Positions 45,791-55,868 of a DNA stretch of 64,000 bases are shown in pieces (position 1 is the first letter of the stretch; every line of letters begins with the position of its first letter). Both the position numbers and the translations under genes were made by a program. The notes under the pieces were generated by a model, which saw only the letters and a list, made by a program, of their open reading frames with translations, was not told the origin of the DNA and ran no database searches. This DNA comes from Persicaria tinctoria (lineage: Eukaryota > Streptophyta > Magnoliopsida > Caryophyllales > Polygonaceae): the NCBI GenBank assembly GCA_037127255.1, contig JBANSL010000004.1:9052001-9116000 (forward strand), written 5' to 3'.

Positions 45791-45847
45791 CTAGGGATTC
45801 AAAAGGGGAGCTGTAGAAAAAAGAGGAAGAAAAGGGGATCGTTTTTA

Positions 45848-45861
45848 GGCTCTGGATACCA
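45848..45861 (-). promoter_or_regulatory. Copia primer-binding site (tRNA-iMet type)
   Basis: TGGTATCCAGAGCC on the minus strand directly follows the 5' LTR. It matches the initiator tRNA complement TGGTATCAGAGC with one extra C. Confidence 0.85.
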
Positions 45862-46070
45862 TGCTTGATAAGAATGTGGAGGCTGATTTTGCTGTTGTAT
45901 TCTCCAGATTTCATCATCCATCTAAGAGTTCCTTGTACAAGTTTATATAGATACAAAAACCTAGAATGCAACAATCCTACGGTGCCACTTGTCATGATCT
46001 TAAGGACTAGTTACATAGAGAATTCTATACAATATTTATATGCAAAAGATACAGGAAACATAATCTGTCA
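45862..46070 (-). repeat. Copia 5' LTR
   Basis: 209 bp, the same as the left LTR. A TATA box (minus-strand CTATATAAAC) lies at about 45941-45951. Confidence 0.97.
45941..45951 (-). promoter_or_regulatory. TATA box of the copia 5' LTR
   Basis: The minus strand reads ATCTATATAAACTTG in mid-LTR, upstream of the primer-binding site and gag. Confidence 0.6.
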
Positions 46071-46311
46071 GACAAACTTTTCAGTTTTGGCCACTTAGCC
46101 TTTAATATAAAATACAGTAGGAAAATTGGCTCTGATCAAGAATTAGCAGTTTTCATTGTAAATGAGAATCCAAGTGAATTTTTTTAAGCTTACTAAAAAC
46201 AATGTCAAAGTTCTGAATTGGCCTCTGCACAAAGTGTGAAAGCTACTACCATCTTTTTCATTTGAGTAAAAACAAACGAAAACGGACTTAAAAACAATCT
46301 TTTACTCCGTA

Positions 46312-47091
46312 TAGAGCTGGTAATTCGGTTATTCGGGTCGGGTTACTAACGGGTCGGGTTAGTTCGGGTAAAATTTATGGTCGGGTACTGGTCGGGTTGG
46401 GTTCGGTCATAATGGATTTTAGATTGGTCGGATTTCGGGTTAAATCAGGTCATGCCCATTAGGGTTTGGGTCAAATCGGGTCGAGCTCGTTCGAGTTTCG
46501 GGTCAAGAGGCGGGTCGATCTCATTTGAGTTTGGAATCAAAGTGGGGATAGTTTGTTTGAGTTTTCGGTCGAATGATATTCGACCCGTTTGGATAATTAG
46601 GTTGATTTTGACTCGGATGAATACTTAAATATGTAATTTACTTAAAATAAATGATTTTGACTCGGTTGAATACTTCTTGAATGTGTAATTTTGACTCGGT
46701 TGTAACCGACTTACTTGACTCATTGACTTATCCGCTTATCTATTAAGTTTACTTGGGTTCTTATTCATATTGGGTTCTTATTCATATTATAACAATTAAC
46801 AAAAATAATTGGTGTTTTATATGTTAAAAGTATAATCATAAACTTGTGTTAAAATAAAAAAAACATTTAACATTCAAGCATTAAAATGTTGATGTTAAAT
46901 AACCATTTCAAGTCGGGGCGGGTTGAGAGTCGGGTCAGGTTTGGGTCGGGTCGAATTTATCTGTGTTCGGGTCTGTTTCAAGTCGGGTCAGGTTCGGGTC
47001 GGGTTTGGTCTCGAGTTCGGGTTACGAATGACTCCAGATTTTCGAATTTCGGTCAGGTTTGGATGAATCGGGTCAGATTTTGCCAGCTCTA
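46312..47091. mobile_element. hAT-type non-autonomous element, 780 bp, GGGTCGGGTT-rich
   Basis: The ends are TAGAGCTGGTAA and its imperfect reverse complement TTGCCAGCTCTA. Flanks ACTCCGTA (46304-46311) and ACTCCGCA (47092-47099) match at seven of eight bases, the duplication length of hAT elements. Both arms consist of degenerate CGGGTCGGGTT units, and the middle is AT-rich. No transposase is present. Confidence 0.85.
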
Positions 47092-47216
47092 ACTCCGCAT
47101 TTACTTATTTATTATTTTGATTGTATAATGACTTGAAAACAATCGTCGTTGAAGGGACATTGATGCAAAACAGAACGACTTTCAATTCAAGTTCACAACT
47201 TGAAGGAGAAAGAGAG

Positions 47217-47883
47217 ATGATGGAAATGTCGATAACGAGAGAGTACGGATACGTGATGTTGGTGATAGTTCTCTACATGTTTCTCAACACCTGGATGGCT
47301 CTCAATTGATCTACATTCGATTTCAGTTTCTCTCCATTTGGAATTAAAAATGGGAAATTTCAGGTACGCGTCTGAATCGGAGAACAAGGATGCCAAGCTC
47401 TTCAACTGTCCAGGTAGATCCTTTCGAATCAAACTGAAATTTTCAGATCAGAAATCAGGAATATGCTGAACTGAATCTGTTGGTTTGGTTGCTGAAATTT
47501 GAAATCTCGAAACGAGTTTGCAGAGAGGACACCAGAACTCTCTAGATCAGACGCCTGTTTTCTTCACGCTGATAATCCTGGGCGGGATGAAGCATCCTTG
47601 CATTTCATCCATTTTCGGCGTCGTCTACTTTGTCAGCCGCTACTTCTACTTCACCGGCTACTCCAACAGCGAACCCCGCAACCGTCTCTCCCTTGCGTAA
47701 CAATTCACAATGAAACAATTCCTGTAATCTTAGAATTCACTCTTCCGGGACAATTTGTGAGCAGGTGTGCCAATCGTTCTCCGATTCAAGTGCAGGAAAT
47801 ATGGATTTGTCGCCTATGGAGGACTACTGATCTGCACAATTTCATTCGGAATCAGCCTGCTTATGCCTTATAGTATAGGATAA
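47217..47883 (+). pseudogene. MGST3-like (microsomal glutathione S-transferase 3), probably broken
   Basis: Four exon-like parts resemble plant MGST3, a small MAPEG-family membrane protein of the ER that conjugates glutathione or reduces lipid peroxides. They are 47217-47309 (SITREYGYVMLVIVLYMFLN), 47364-47413 (YASESENKDAKLFNC), 47524-47696 (RGHQNSLDQTPVFF, LGGMKHPCISSIFGVVYFVS) and 47796-47883 (KYGFVAYGGLLICTISFGIS). Splice borders are kept. Two faults are seen. The part that should read VGKARKKYKVPYPTL after WMAL is absent and a TGA stands there instead. The end of exon 2 reads TGTCCAG where the family has Cys-Val-Gln, as if two bases were lost, which shifts the frame. Four hydrophobic segments would otherwise be present. 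A sequencing error is possible but unlikely to explain both faults. Confidence 0.75.
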
Positions 47884-48162
47884 CCAATGATTCCATCTGT
47901 CTTCCTTTTATATCTCATGTGGCTTCGTCTTCGTCTTCAACTATACCCAAGATGGCACTAAACAGCTAACTTGTGTGAATCTATAGCTTCTGTATGTGTG
48001 TTGTACTTGTGGAAAATGCCTTGTACAAGTTCAGTTTGGTATGCAAATTCTGAATATGGCGACTCAAAAATCATCGCCAGTCAGTATTGAATGTACCCCC
48101 ACACAACAACAATGTATGCTCTCATGATACAAGTGCTCTCGCTCTACCTTTCACTCCACAAA
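47884..48162. other. Convergent 3' ends of the MGST3-like and PsbQ-like genes
   Basis: Short T-rich spacer between two genes that face each other. No other feature is seen. Confidence 0.5.
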
Positions 48163-48841
48163 TTAATGTGATGATGTAGAGAAAAAATTGGTAAGTTTAC
48201 CTGTGACTAATAATCTCGATAAAATGTCGGTAAGAGCAGTCGAGATGTTCTCGTAGCACTCCTGCACAAGCCCCCCGTCCTTGTCCCTAGCAGCGTAATC
48301 CAGCTGCGACAAGAAACTAATTAGCTTAGATGCAAAGTATGCGGTTAAGACTATATTCATAAAGGGGTAGCCGTAGGGAAGTGATGCTTACTTTAGTGAC
48401 ATTGCTGAACAAATCGAAATAGCGCTTCCTCAACAGAGGTCTCATCGCTCCCGGCTTGCTCTGTATCATTGTATAAATATCCTGTTTCAGAAGCGACGAC
48501 TTCTTTCGCAGTTCTTCTTGCAATTCCCTCCACTCTTCCGAATCAATCAGGGTCTTTACTCCTAGCAATGCTCGTGCGTGGTCTCTGATCACACTCTCAG
48601 CCTCTTCAACTGTCTGATCAGGGACTGTCAGCCGAAACTCAAAACCTGAAGCCAAGTTGTGCTCACCGAGGAATGCTTCTCGTGCTATTAGTGTTGGTGC
48701 TGTTACAGCTAAGATCACATTTCTTCTACTCAGATGTTTTGTACGACACCTGTTGTCGTTTAGAGAGCGATTCATGCAGCTTTTACATACTGAAGATAGA
48801 TGGGGTGTGCTAAGCTGTGAGAGCAATGAAGTGGATGCCAT
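48163..48841 (-). CDS. PsbQ-like protein of the thylakoid lumen, 2 exons
   Basis: Exon 1 (48841-48392, 150 codons) and exon 2 (48303-48163) join at a GT-AG intron to give 196 residues. The N-terminus is a Ser-rich transit peptide followed by SRRNVILAVTAPTLIA, a twin-arginine lumen-targeting signal (about residues 38-55). The mature part holds the PsbQ-type helix bundle: VPDQTVEEAESVIRDHARALL, WRELQEELRKKSSLLKQDIY, RPLLRKRYFDLFSNVTK and LDYAARDKDGGLVQECYENI. The family includes PsbQ of photosystem II and the PsbQ-like (PNSL) subunits of the chloroplast NDH complex. The wording is closer to the PsbQ-like group. ATG 48841 is used because the codon upstream in frame is TTG. Confidence 0.82.
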
Positions 48842-49584
48842 CTTTCCCTGGAATGGATTCTGATGCTTGGACAAAACGTTACGACACCTAGTAGGTCATT
48901 TCAGTTCATCTGAAAAGCAAGGAAACATTGCAAGATTACAAGGCTAAAACAGTTAACAGAGAACAGCTGGAAGAAGAAATTATACAAGAGTAAAACACAA
49001 CATAAATGCGGTTCTTCCCATGGAGAATAGTATAAATTTAAGGCCAAGGGAACTCCAATTGTCATAAAATTAATCTGGTGAAAAGCATTTCAGATAACAT
49101 AAACTGTCATGGTTTAGTTCCAAGGTGTAACAAATAATCTTCGAGTTTCAAGATCTAAACAACTGACAGCAGCAAATTCAACACAGCATCAGATGTAATC
49201 GATTGCTTCTCAACAGAGACTAGGTGAAACTGATGAAATTTCTCAATAAAACAGAAGTGCCTTTATAGCTTCAACAAAGGTTTTCAGCAACAAGGTGAGA
49301 AGTTCTTTAATGAAAAAAGAGAGATTATATTCCTACCAATACCAAGTATAATGTACTGAGGATTTCAGAGTCTAATGGGTGACATATCAATTGCTGCTAT
49401 CAGACATTGCTGAATAAGCCGAAAAGGAAATAGTTTGAACTACACAACACACAAATGACCATCAACTCCAACTATCAAGGTTCTCATGCCAGATAAGCTC
49501 TCAACTGTGTCATCAATCCAGCATCAAACGGCCGAAAAACAGAAGCTGTTTATTATGAAGCTTAAGTTTTGGGCCTTTCCTAGG
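48842..49584. other. Spacer between two minus-strand genes
   Basis: It contains the promoter and leader of the PsbQ-like gene and the 3' end of the next gene upstream. No coding or repeat structure is evident. It may hold leader introns. Confidence 0.4.
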
Positions 49585-50889
49585 TTAGACACTGATCCCA
49601 TGGATAAAGAACATATTTTTTCTATACGTTAACGTCTTGTGCTGAGCCCCTACACACCACAGGTGCCCTTGTAGCTCTAAGATTCCCTTCATCTGTGCAG
49701 ATTCCCACACAAACTTATACAGACCAAGTGCCCTGTCCAACTGCTTTACTCCCTTCCAAACCATCCACTCTTCATTTGATGTCAGAACTTTCCCCATATA
49801 CAAGCACATTTGATCCTCCCCATCGAGCTGATATAATCCACCACGAACTTCTACTTCCACATCTCTAATTGTTCCATGGAGGTAATAACTTAGAAGTGTA
49901 AATAAGCATCGCGATGAGTGACCTAGTGTCTTAGACAACTTTTTTTGGACCAAGTTTTGTTGATACTGCACCTCTCTATACCCGATGTTTCTATCAATCA
50001 AAACATCCTTGATCTGGGAAAGCCCTTCTTTCATGACCTCCAATTTAGACACATAAAACTCAAGTTTCTCTTCATTTTTCAAATACCTAATGAGGTCATT
50101 GAACATATCCAGGACCTCTCCCCATTTCTGAGAGGATGAGGAATCAGCAACCCTTTTCGGTTTAGGCCTCATCCAGGAAGAGGTATCCTCATCGTTACAA
50201 TTAACAGTTTCAGCTAGAAACTTGAGACAAGTAGAAACAATTTGTTCAGCCATGTACACACTTTTGCTTCGACCCGGATCCTTCAAAGATTCCATCTCAA
50301 TCTGCAGCTCCTTGAGTATCTGTTCTAGTGTGCCTGTCCATATTTGGTGGCTAGTAACTTGTGCAGATATGGTGAACCTCACCACCTTCCTCTGCTGAGC
50401 AGAAACACCCAGAAAATTACACACAGTGGTGAGGGAATCGACAATCACGGGTTCCCTTTCATTCGGTTCACTAAAGCAAACAGATTCTGTGCATTTTCTA
50501 TCTGTCATCACAACTTGAATGTTGCTATTCACTTCTTCTAGAACAGACGGTGCCCCGAGGAATATCCTGGAAAGGGCCTTGAACTTGTGCATTCTGTAGT
50601 GCAAGCGTTCATCAGAAATGGTGGAGTCATCATCATTGACATCCACCAACTTCCCATCAATGAAATCAACACTCTTCAAAATCTGAGAGAGTTTTTTAAG
50701 CCTTGGAAAGGCCTGTTTGTACCATTCCAAAGGCGGATTTCTGTCATCCAATGTCTCGGAGCAGTGAGAGTGACAGAGCGCGGCATTCAAGCGCAATTCC
50801 CCATTCCTATTAGTCCTCACAACGCAGTTTGAACCATAAACAATGGCCTTCACATGCCTATAAAGTAACAACTGACTTCTCATCCGCAT
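49585..50889 (-). CDS. Conserved-looking plant protein of unknown function
   Basis: A single exon of 434 residues starts MRMRSQLLLYRHVKAIVYG. I do not recognise a named family. It has no transmembrane segment, and the N-terminus is mildly basic and hydrophobic and could target an organelle. The middle is rich in Leu and charged residues and likely helical (residues about 180-330). The C-terminus (WMVWKGVKQLDRALGLYKFVWE, LELQGHLWCVGAQHK, NMFFIHGISV) is rich in aromatic residues and looks like a compact domain. Codon use, length without stops and a splice acceptor just before the start (GTGTTGCAG at about 50901-50909) support a real gene. Another in-frame ATG follows two codons later. Confidence 0.75.
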   Translation of the reverse strand: MRMRSQLLLYRHVKAIVYGSNCVVRTNRNGELRLNAALCHSHCSETLDDRNPPLEWYKQAFPRLKKLSQILKSVDFIDGKLVDVNDDDSTISDERLHYRMHKFKALSRIFLGAPSVLEEVNSNIQVVMTDRKCTESVCFSEPNEREPVIVDSLTTVCNFLGVSAQQRKVVRFTISAQVTSHQIWTGTLEQILKELQIEMESLKDPGRSKSVYMAEQIVSTCLKFLAETVNCNDEDTSSWMRPKPKRVADSSSSQKWGEVLDMFNDLIRYLKNEEKLEFYVSKLEVMKEGLSQIKDVLIDRNIGYREVQYQQNLVQKKLSKTLGHSSRCLFTLLSYYLHGTIRDVEVEVRGGLYQLDGEDQMCLYMGKVLTSNEEWMVWKGVKQLDRALGLYKFVWESAQMKGILELQGHLWCVGAQHKTLTYRKNMFFIHGISV

Positions 50890-51180
50890 TCTGTCACTCT
50901 GCAACACTCAAATTGGATTCGTGGTACGCCGAACCGAAATTGTTCGGAAACTCGAACCAGATCGATGATGGCGGCGAACCCAATCGGTGGGGCGAGAAGA
51001 AAAGAAAGACCAGGTGAAGAAGAGAGATACAGGGAGAGGGAGAAGGATGACTTACAGAAAACAAGCGAACAACGACAAGGGTTTTCCGCTGGCTTCCGCT
51101 CGACGGCTCGAGAGAGAAGATCAGAATGGATCAGGAGTAGGGTTACAAATGGAATTTTATATTTTGTTGGGGGATACAAT
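50890..51180 (-). other. 5' leader of the unknown gene
   Basis: On the minus strand, pyrimidine-rich sequence (CTCTCTTCTTCACC-type runs) and a likely leader intron ending near 50901 come before the start codon. The promoter should lie around 51100-51250. Confidence 0.4.
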
Positions 51181-51213
51181 ACAAGTAAAGATTTGGAGAT
51201 GGTTAACCGCCAA

Positions 51214-51545
51214 CTAAACTAAGATATCTTTCTGAATGCAGATGCGTAAATTCTTGTCCTGCAATAACGACGTTGAGCAATCAGTCCCAAAGAAATGAGC
51301 AATACACACCGCACAATGGTTATTCTCCCGATAGACATGGGAGACACATATCACCTCGAATAGCTGGATAGTAGGGAGAACTGTCAGTGATGTGCATTTC
51401 AATCTCCCAACGGCACGATCTACTGTCTTTGAGGGCGTTGATCACCACCAAATTGATCATAATACGTTGTAGCTCCAACTACTTCGCCTTCTGTACGCCA
51501 ATCTTTAGTGTCATTGCTTCCGACGCTAGGACATTCGTCGCACGA
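51214..51545 (-). pseudogene. RNase H domain remnant (LINE-derived)
   Basis: The minus strand reads ASEAMTLKIGVQKAK, then LVVINALKDSRSCRWEIEMHI and, after a frameshift, FEVICVSHVYRENNHCAV. These are the middle and end blocks of the RNase H module of plant LINEs. A stop and a frame change show it is dead. No RT or tail is seen. Confidence 0.7.
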
Positions 51546-52014
51546 AATTGAGCACCCCCGTGGCAATTGACTACCCTAACTAATTACGAATGATGAATCC
51601 AGCAAATGAATCCCGAAAGATTAAAACACCCATCAAAGTTAATTTTGTATGTTCCTTCTCGGGTTTCCCAGGTTTTTTCTTCTCGTTGGTAGTGTAGTGT
51701 CCTTTATAGTTACCAATTTTTCTTCTTAGCATTTTCCGCTCTTTTTCAATTATCAAGAGTCTGTCTTGCCATTTCCATGTTTTGGATAGATGTAGAATTG
51801 TTGGATAGATGTCTTGCCATTTCCATTTCCATGTTTTTTCTTCTCGTTGGTAGTGTAGTGTCCTTTATAGTTACCAATATTTTAGATAGGCATTATATGT
51901 AGCTTTAGATGGATTAGAATGTCCATATTGCATGTTTAATAGTTAATTTCCATTCTTGATCATTTGGTATTCGAAGTTCAAAATCTACTGTTTTTAGTGT
52001 TTATTTGTAGATTA
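51546..52014. other. Intergenic stretch with a 161-bp duplication
   Basis: Nothing coding. The phrase CTTCTCGTTGGTAGTGTAGT and its flanks, about 45 bases in all, occur at 51673-51717 and again at 51834-51878. Confidence 0.6.
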
Positions 52015-53285
52015 TAAGATCCGAGCTCAAAAGGTGGAGAAATCATGTATGAAATGAAGATAGGGAAAGCCAAGAAAGAGTCAAGACAAGCCAAGGAGCA
52101 AAGGGGGGGGGGGGGGAATCAAGGCATAAGAGCTGAAATAACACCGACTCGCAAAAGATGTCCGTGCAGCGAGCTGAACTTAAAATGCGATTTCCTAGAG
52201 TATCGGATGTCGATAGCCTATAATGACCATGCGTTGGAAAGCTCTTGACGAGCTCTAAAAGATAGTAAACACACAGACGCTAGTAGAGACGCGCCTATAG
52301 CAGAGAACGACGCCCGCAGATTTTCCTGTTTTCAGAAAGTTCGAATTCCTTCCGAAATCTTATCTTTATGGAAACTTTTATCCAACTCTTGTAGGGTTTG
52401 GCCGACACCTTTAGGTTATATTAAGGGTTATTTTCTGTAGTTTTATTCATTCAAGAAGCGATTAACTTAGAGAGATGAGAGGTTTGAAGTTGAGAGATCC
52501 AAGGTATGTCATGAATACTTAGGATTCTCGTGGTTTTGTCTCCGATTCAAGACTTGGTTGGTTGAACCGTGAGACTTAATTTCTATGTTATTCCTTCATT
52601 TATTTCATTATCCTTGTGCTTATTTCTATGCTGTTAGTTTTTCTTTGATTTGCCATCTTAGTAGAATTGTATCGTGGTAGGGTTTCAATTGATTCGCGAG
52701 AATAATTAAACCTTTTGTAGCAAACATAATTGGGTGATTCCACGAGGAGATCTCGATTGTGTAGGATAAGGACAGTTTGGTTAAACATCGATTCTTAAGT
52801 TTCTAGGGTTGAAGGGTGACAACTCCAAACATTATACTAGTTGCTTAGGAAGGCTAAGGCAACCATTATGCATGTACTTTGGGACTTTTTGCTGTTTGTA
52901 TGTTAAATCATGCATGGTTAGAGTTGCATATAGATGTAAGGGATTATCATGTCCACGAGAAATGACAATCCATATAAACCAAAGTCGGGATAACTAATTA
53001 AGATTGAATAACTAGGGGTTGAGTCAATGATCGAGTAAATCAACAATTGCTGTGAATTCGTAGATGAAACGACACTCTTCTTTCATCTTTTATTCGCTCT
53101 TGTTAATAGTACTTATTGTTTCTCTTTATTTTTATCTTATCTTTACTTTCATATTGATAAATACACATTGCAATTGAATTACTTGATTCTCTATGGGTTC
53201 GACCCCTTACCTACTTACTATACTAGTTTGTTTGTTTGGGAATTATATTCTTTGGTGAAGTGAAACCCACGACATTTCACTCCAC
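52015..53285 (+). mobile_element. Diverged gypsy (Athila/Tat-type) LTR remnant
   Basis: The end part, CTCTATGGGTTCGACCCCTT then CTTACTATACTAG (53190-53230), is the typical U5 phrase of Athila/Tat LTRs. A 20-base identity, GACCATGCGTTGGAAAGCTC (52226-52245), is shared with the old solo LTR at 21761-21780. No internal region, primer site or target duplication was found, so limits are approximate. A G15-type run lies near 52101-52117. Confidence 0.5.
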
Positions 53286-54417
53286 CAACTGACATGAAAC
53301 TGATCACGAGCATGTCACTCCACCGTCTGTAATTACGAAACCACCTTCAATGGCACCTCGTCCCCCATGCCCCCTAAAAAAGCTGATGTTAATGCTCCCC
53401 TCTATCCTCTATGAAAAGATGTTGATCTCAATGCTCCCCTCTTTCCTCTCATTCTCTCATCTGCAAAAAGTTGCTCCATCATTATAGTTTACTTGGGAGT
53501 ACAACTACAAGCCTATAAAGTAGGCCATAATGACATTTTACTCACAAACCGCCATCTACCCAATTTTTTTTTTTGTGTGTGTGTGTGGAGAGGGGGAGGG
53601 AGATTTGTCACGGGTCACAATTTTCTGGTATATTTGATACCATTTGTTAATAAGTCATTTTCTACTCTATAAAATATTTATAATTTATAACTCAAATCAA
53701 GACTTGAAGATCACTCAAACAAATCTATTTTTATCGAAATTCTCGAATTATGAAACTACGCTAAACTCATTTAAGTAATTTGAGGAATAAATTGATATTT
53801 TCTTTCCATTTTTTAGGTTTATTTATTAGGTGGTTTAAAAAAAATTTCTATTATGGTTTCGATTGCAAACTATTTGTCGAGGAGTTTGAATTTATGAATT
53901 GGGGGTTATGCATAAGTTGACCCATTTAACTGAGTTTAAAAACTTACCTTGATAAACTCAAACAAAGTACATGGAATTTTAGAATTGAATATGTATTTTA
54001 TTAATATAAAACCAAATAAATTATATTTAAATAATGCTCTCAAACTCGTTTCAGAATCGATTAAGATAGAGTATGTAGAGTTCGGCTTTAGACTCACCTA
54101 ACTGATGTATATATTTTATCTTGGTTAAAATTCAAGTCCATGAAGTTTGACAAAATGTTTAAATGATGTTTTGCACTTTATTTTTGTTAATTGAAATTAT
54201 TGAATTTGAGAGTTTGTACATATTTGTTCTTTCTATTTGTAAATCCATCAAATAGGTATTAAATAATGTCATGAAATCACCGTGGCTTTCTATTAGTAGC
54301 ATGAGTTAAATTATACACATGTAATTCCTTGGTATTTGTTTTACAAAAGTAAAAATTTGGGGTTTTTTCTTACACCTTATATAATAGAGTTTGTGTTTTA
54401 ACTTTTAACAAAAGCAC
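53286..54417. other. AT-rich intergenic DNA
   Basis: No gene, terminal repeat or RNA was recognised. A short GT run and a purine-rich patch lie at about 53570-53605. Confidence 0.5.
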
Positions 54418-54763
54418 CTAGGGGTCGTTTGGTATTGATATCTAGATATCAAGATATCAGATATCGATATCGATATCGATATCAGTATATTGATATCAGC
54501 TGATATCTTGATATCCTTGTTTGGTATATTGCAGGATATCAGATATCAGATTTGATATCTGATATCTGCTGTTTGGAATGAAGTTTCAAGATATCAGATA
54601 TCACATGTGTATGTTTGTTGTTAGTTAAAACAATAGCATGAATAGAAAGAGTAAAATTATAATACGATCCAATCAACATACATTCAGATAATCCTTTAGC
54701 CCGAGTATGCAGCTGCAAAATCAATCCAAAACCCATAAAAATAAGTAATTAAAAACTTCATAA

Positions 54764-55014
54764 ACATAGCAACAAACCCAGGAAGACAGCAGCTGTAAAA
54801 ACAATAGAAAAACTCCAACAGTAGCTGTAAAAACAGCAATTACATAGCCCAACAGAATCTGTAAACACAACATATAAAAACTCAAAAAAACATAGCAACA
54901 AACACATGAAGACATCAACTATAAAAGCAACATAAAAACTCCAACAGTAGTTGTCAAAACAACAATTACATAGCCCAACAGCAGCTGTAAACACAACATA
55001 AAACCAAATACAAA
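54764..55014. repeat. Two tandem copies of about 126 bp inside the Harbinger element
   Basis: Both copies begin ACATAGCAACAAAC (54764 and 54890) and share CCAACAGTAG and AATTACATAGCCCAACAG. They lie 3' of the transposase. Confidence 0.85.
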
Positions 55015-55047
55015 CATACGGTTCACCCATAACATACAAAGAAAGGT

Positions 55048-55830
55048 TCAAGTAGAACTTGCTACCCAATTGTTATAAGAATCATGTGCCAGTGAAGCTC
55101 TGAAGTTAGTCCATTCTTCTGATATGCTGACTTGAGTGATGTGCTCAACTTCCTCCTCGTCTTCCACTTCAAATTCGTCGTCCTCTTCTTCATCTTCTTC
55201 TACTTCCTCATCACCAAGCACTACAACATCGGATGGCATATACTTGCGGATGAGGTTATGCAAGAATGCACACACGGTAACAATCCGACCTTGGGTGCGT
55301 ACAGGGAAGAATGAACGACTACGAAGAATTGCAAATCTCCCTTTCAACAACCCAAAAGTTCTCTCTATGACATTCCTAGCTTTAGCATGTTTCATGTTGA
55401 AGTATTCCTCGGCATTTTCTGGTTGATTGTCCCCCCACTCTTTCAGATGATAACGATTACCTCTAAATGGAGCTAGGAAACCCTCACAGTTGGTGTATCC
55501 AGCATCTACCAAGTAATAACATCCTAGACATAATTTTGTAATATTAGGATAATATAGTTCGACAAAACAATTTCATATTTAGTACTTTAGTTGATGTTTA
55601 CCTTTTGGGATCTTTAGACCATGTGGTCTAGTAATAGCATCACGAAGGACACGACCATCATGTGCGGATCCCTCCCAACCCGGCAATGTGTATATGAATT
55701 CCATATTAGGTGTACAAACCCCTAATACATTCATAGCAAGGTCACCCTTTCTCGTTCTATACCTTGATCTATCAAGATTTGGCACATGGACACTAATGTA
55801 GGTGCCATCTAAAGCTCCTAGGAAATTCTA
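55048..55830 (-). pseudogene. PIF/Harbinger DDE transposase, C-terminal part
   Basis: Two exons, 55830-55602 and 55523-55048, are joined by a small GT-AG intron (55601-55524). The protein reads [16 protein letters not shown] (first catalytic Asp at 55807-55809), [35 protein letters not shown] and ARNVIERTFGLLKGRFAILRS, all blocks of the DDE_Tnp_4 family. A Glu/Asp-rich tail follows and ends at 55048. In an intact element the enzyme cuts the transposon out and inserts it at TWA targets. No stop or frameshift is seen in the remaining part. The start exon is missing, and the sequence before FLGALDG (TTATTTTGTAG) could be an intron acceptor. Confidence 0.85.
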
Positions 55831-55868
55831 CAAAATAAAGGAGAGCAAACGGGGCCTTAGGGGACCTG

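Larger units (their letters stand above)
41475..46070 (-). mobile_element. Nearly intact Ty1/copia retrotransposon, Ale-like
   Basis: Two 209-bp LTRs, identical by eye, bound a 4.2-kb interior transcribed from the minus strand. A primer-binding site abuts the right LTR and a polypurine tract abuts the left. Gag, protease, integrase, RT and RNase H follow in copia order. The flanks CCCAA and GACAA do not form a clean 5-bp duplication. Short LTRs and sequence style suggest the Ale/Retrofit lineage (inference). Confidence 0.95.
54421..55835 (-). mobile_element. PIF/Harbinger transposon, 3' half, interrupted by LINE
   Basis: The terminus GGGGTCGTTTGGTATTGATA and the following GATATC palindromes match the MITE at 8738-9045. 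The flanking CTA (54418-54420) fits a 3-bp Harbinger duplication. A DDE transposase gene lies inside on the minus strand. Its N-terminal part and the other terminus are missing; LINE sequence begins instead. Confidence 0.8.

Noticed and set aside
53570..53605. GT/purine-rich patch as a regulatory site
   Set aside because: A simple repeat with no gene nearby.
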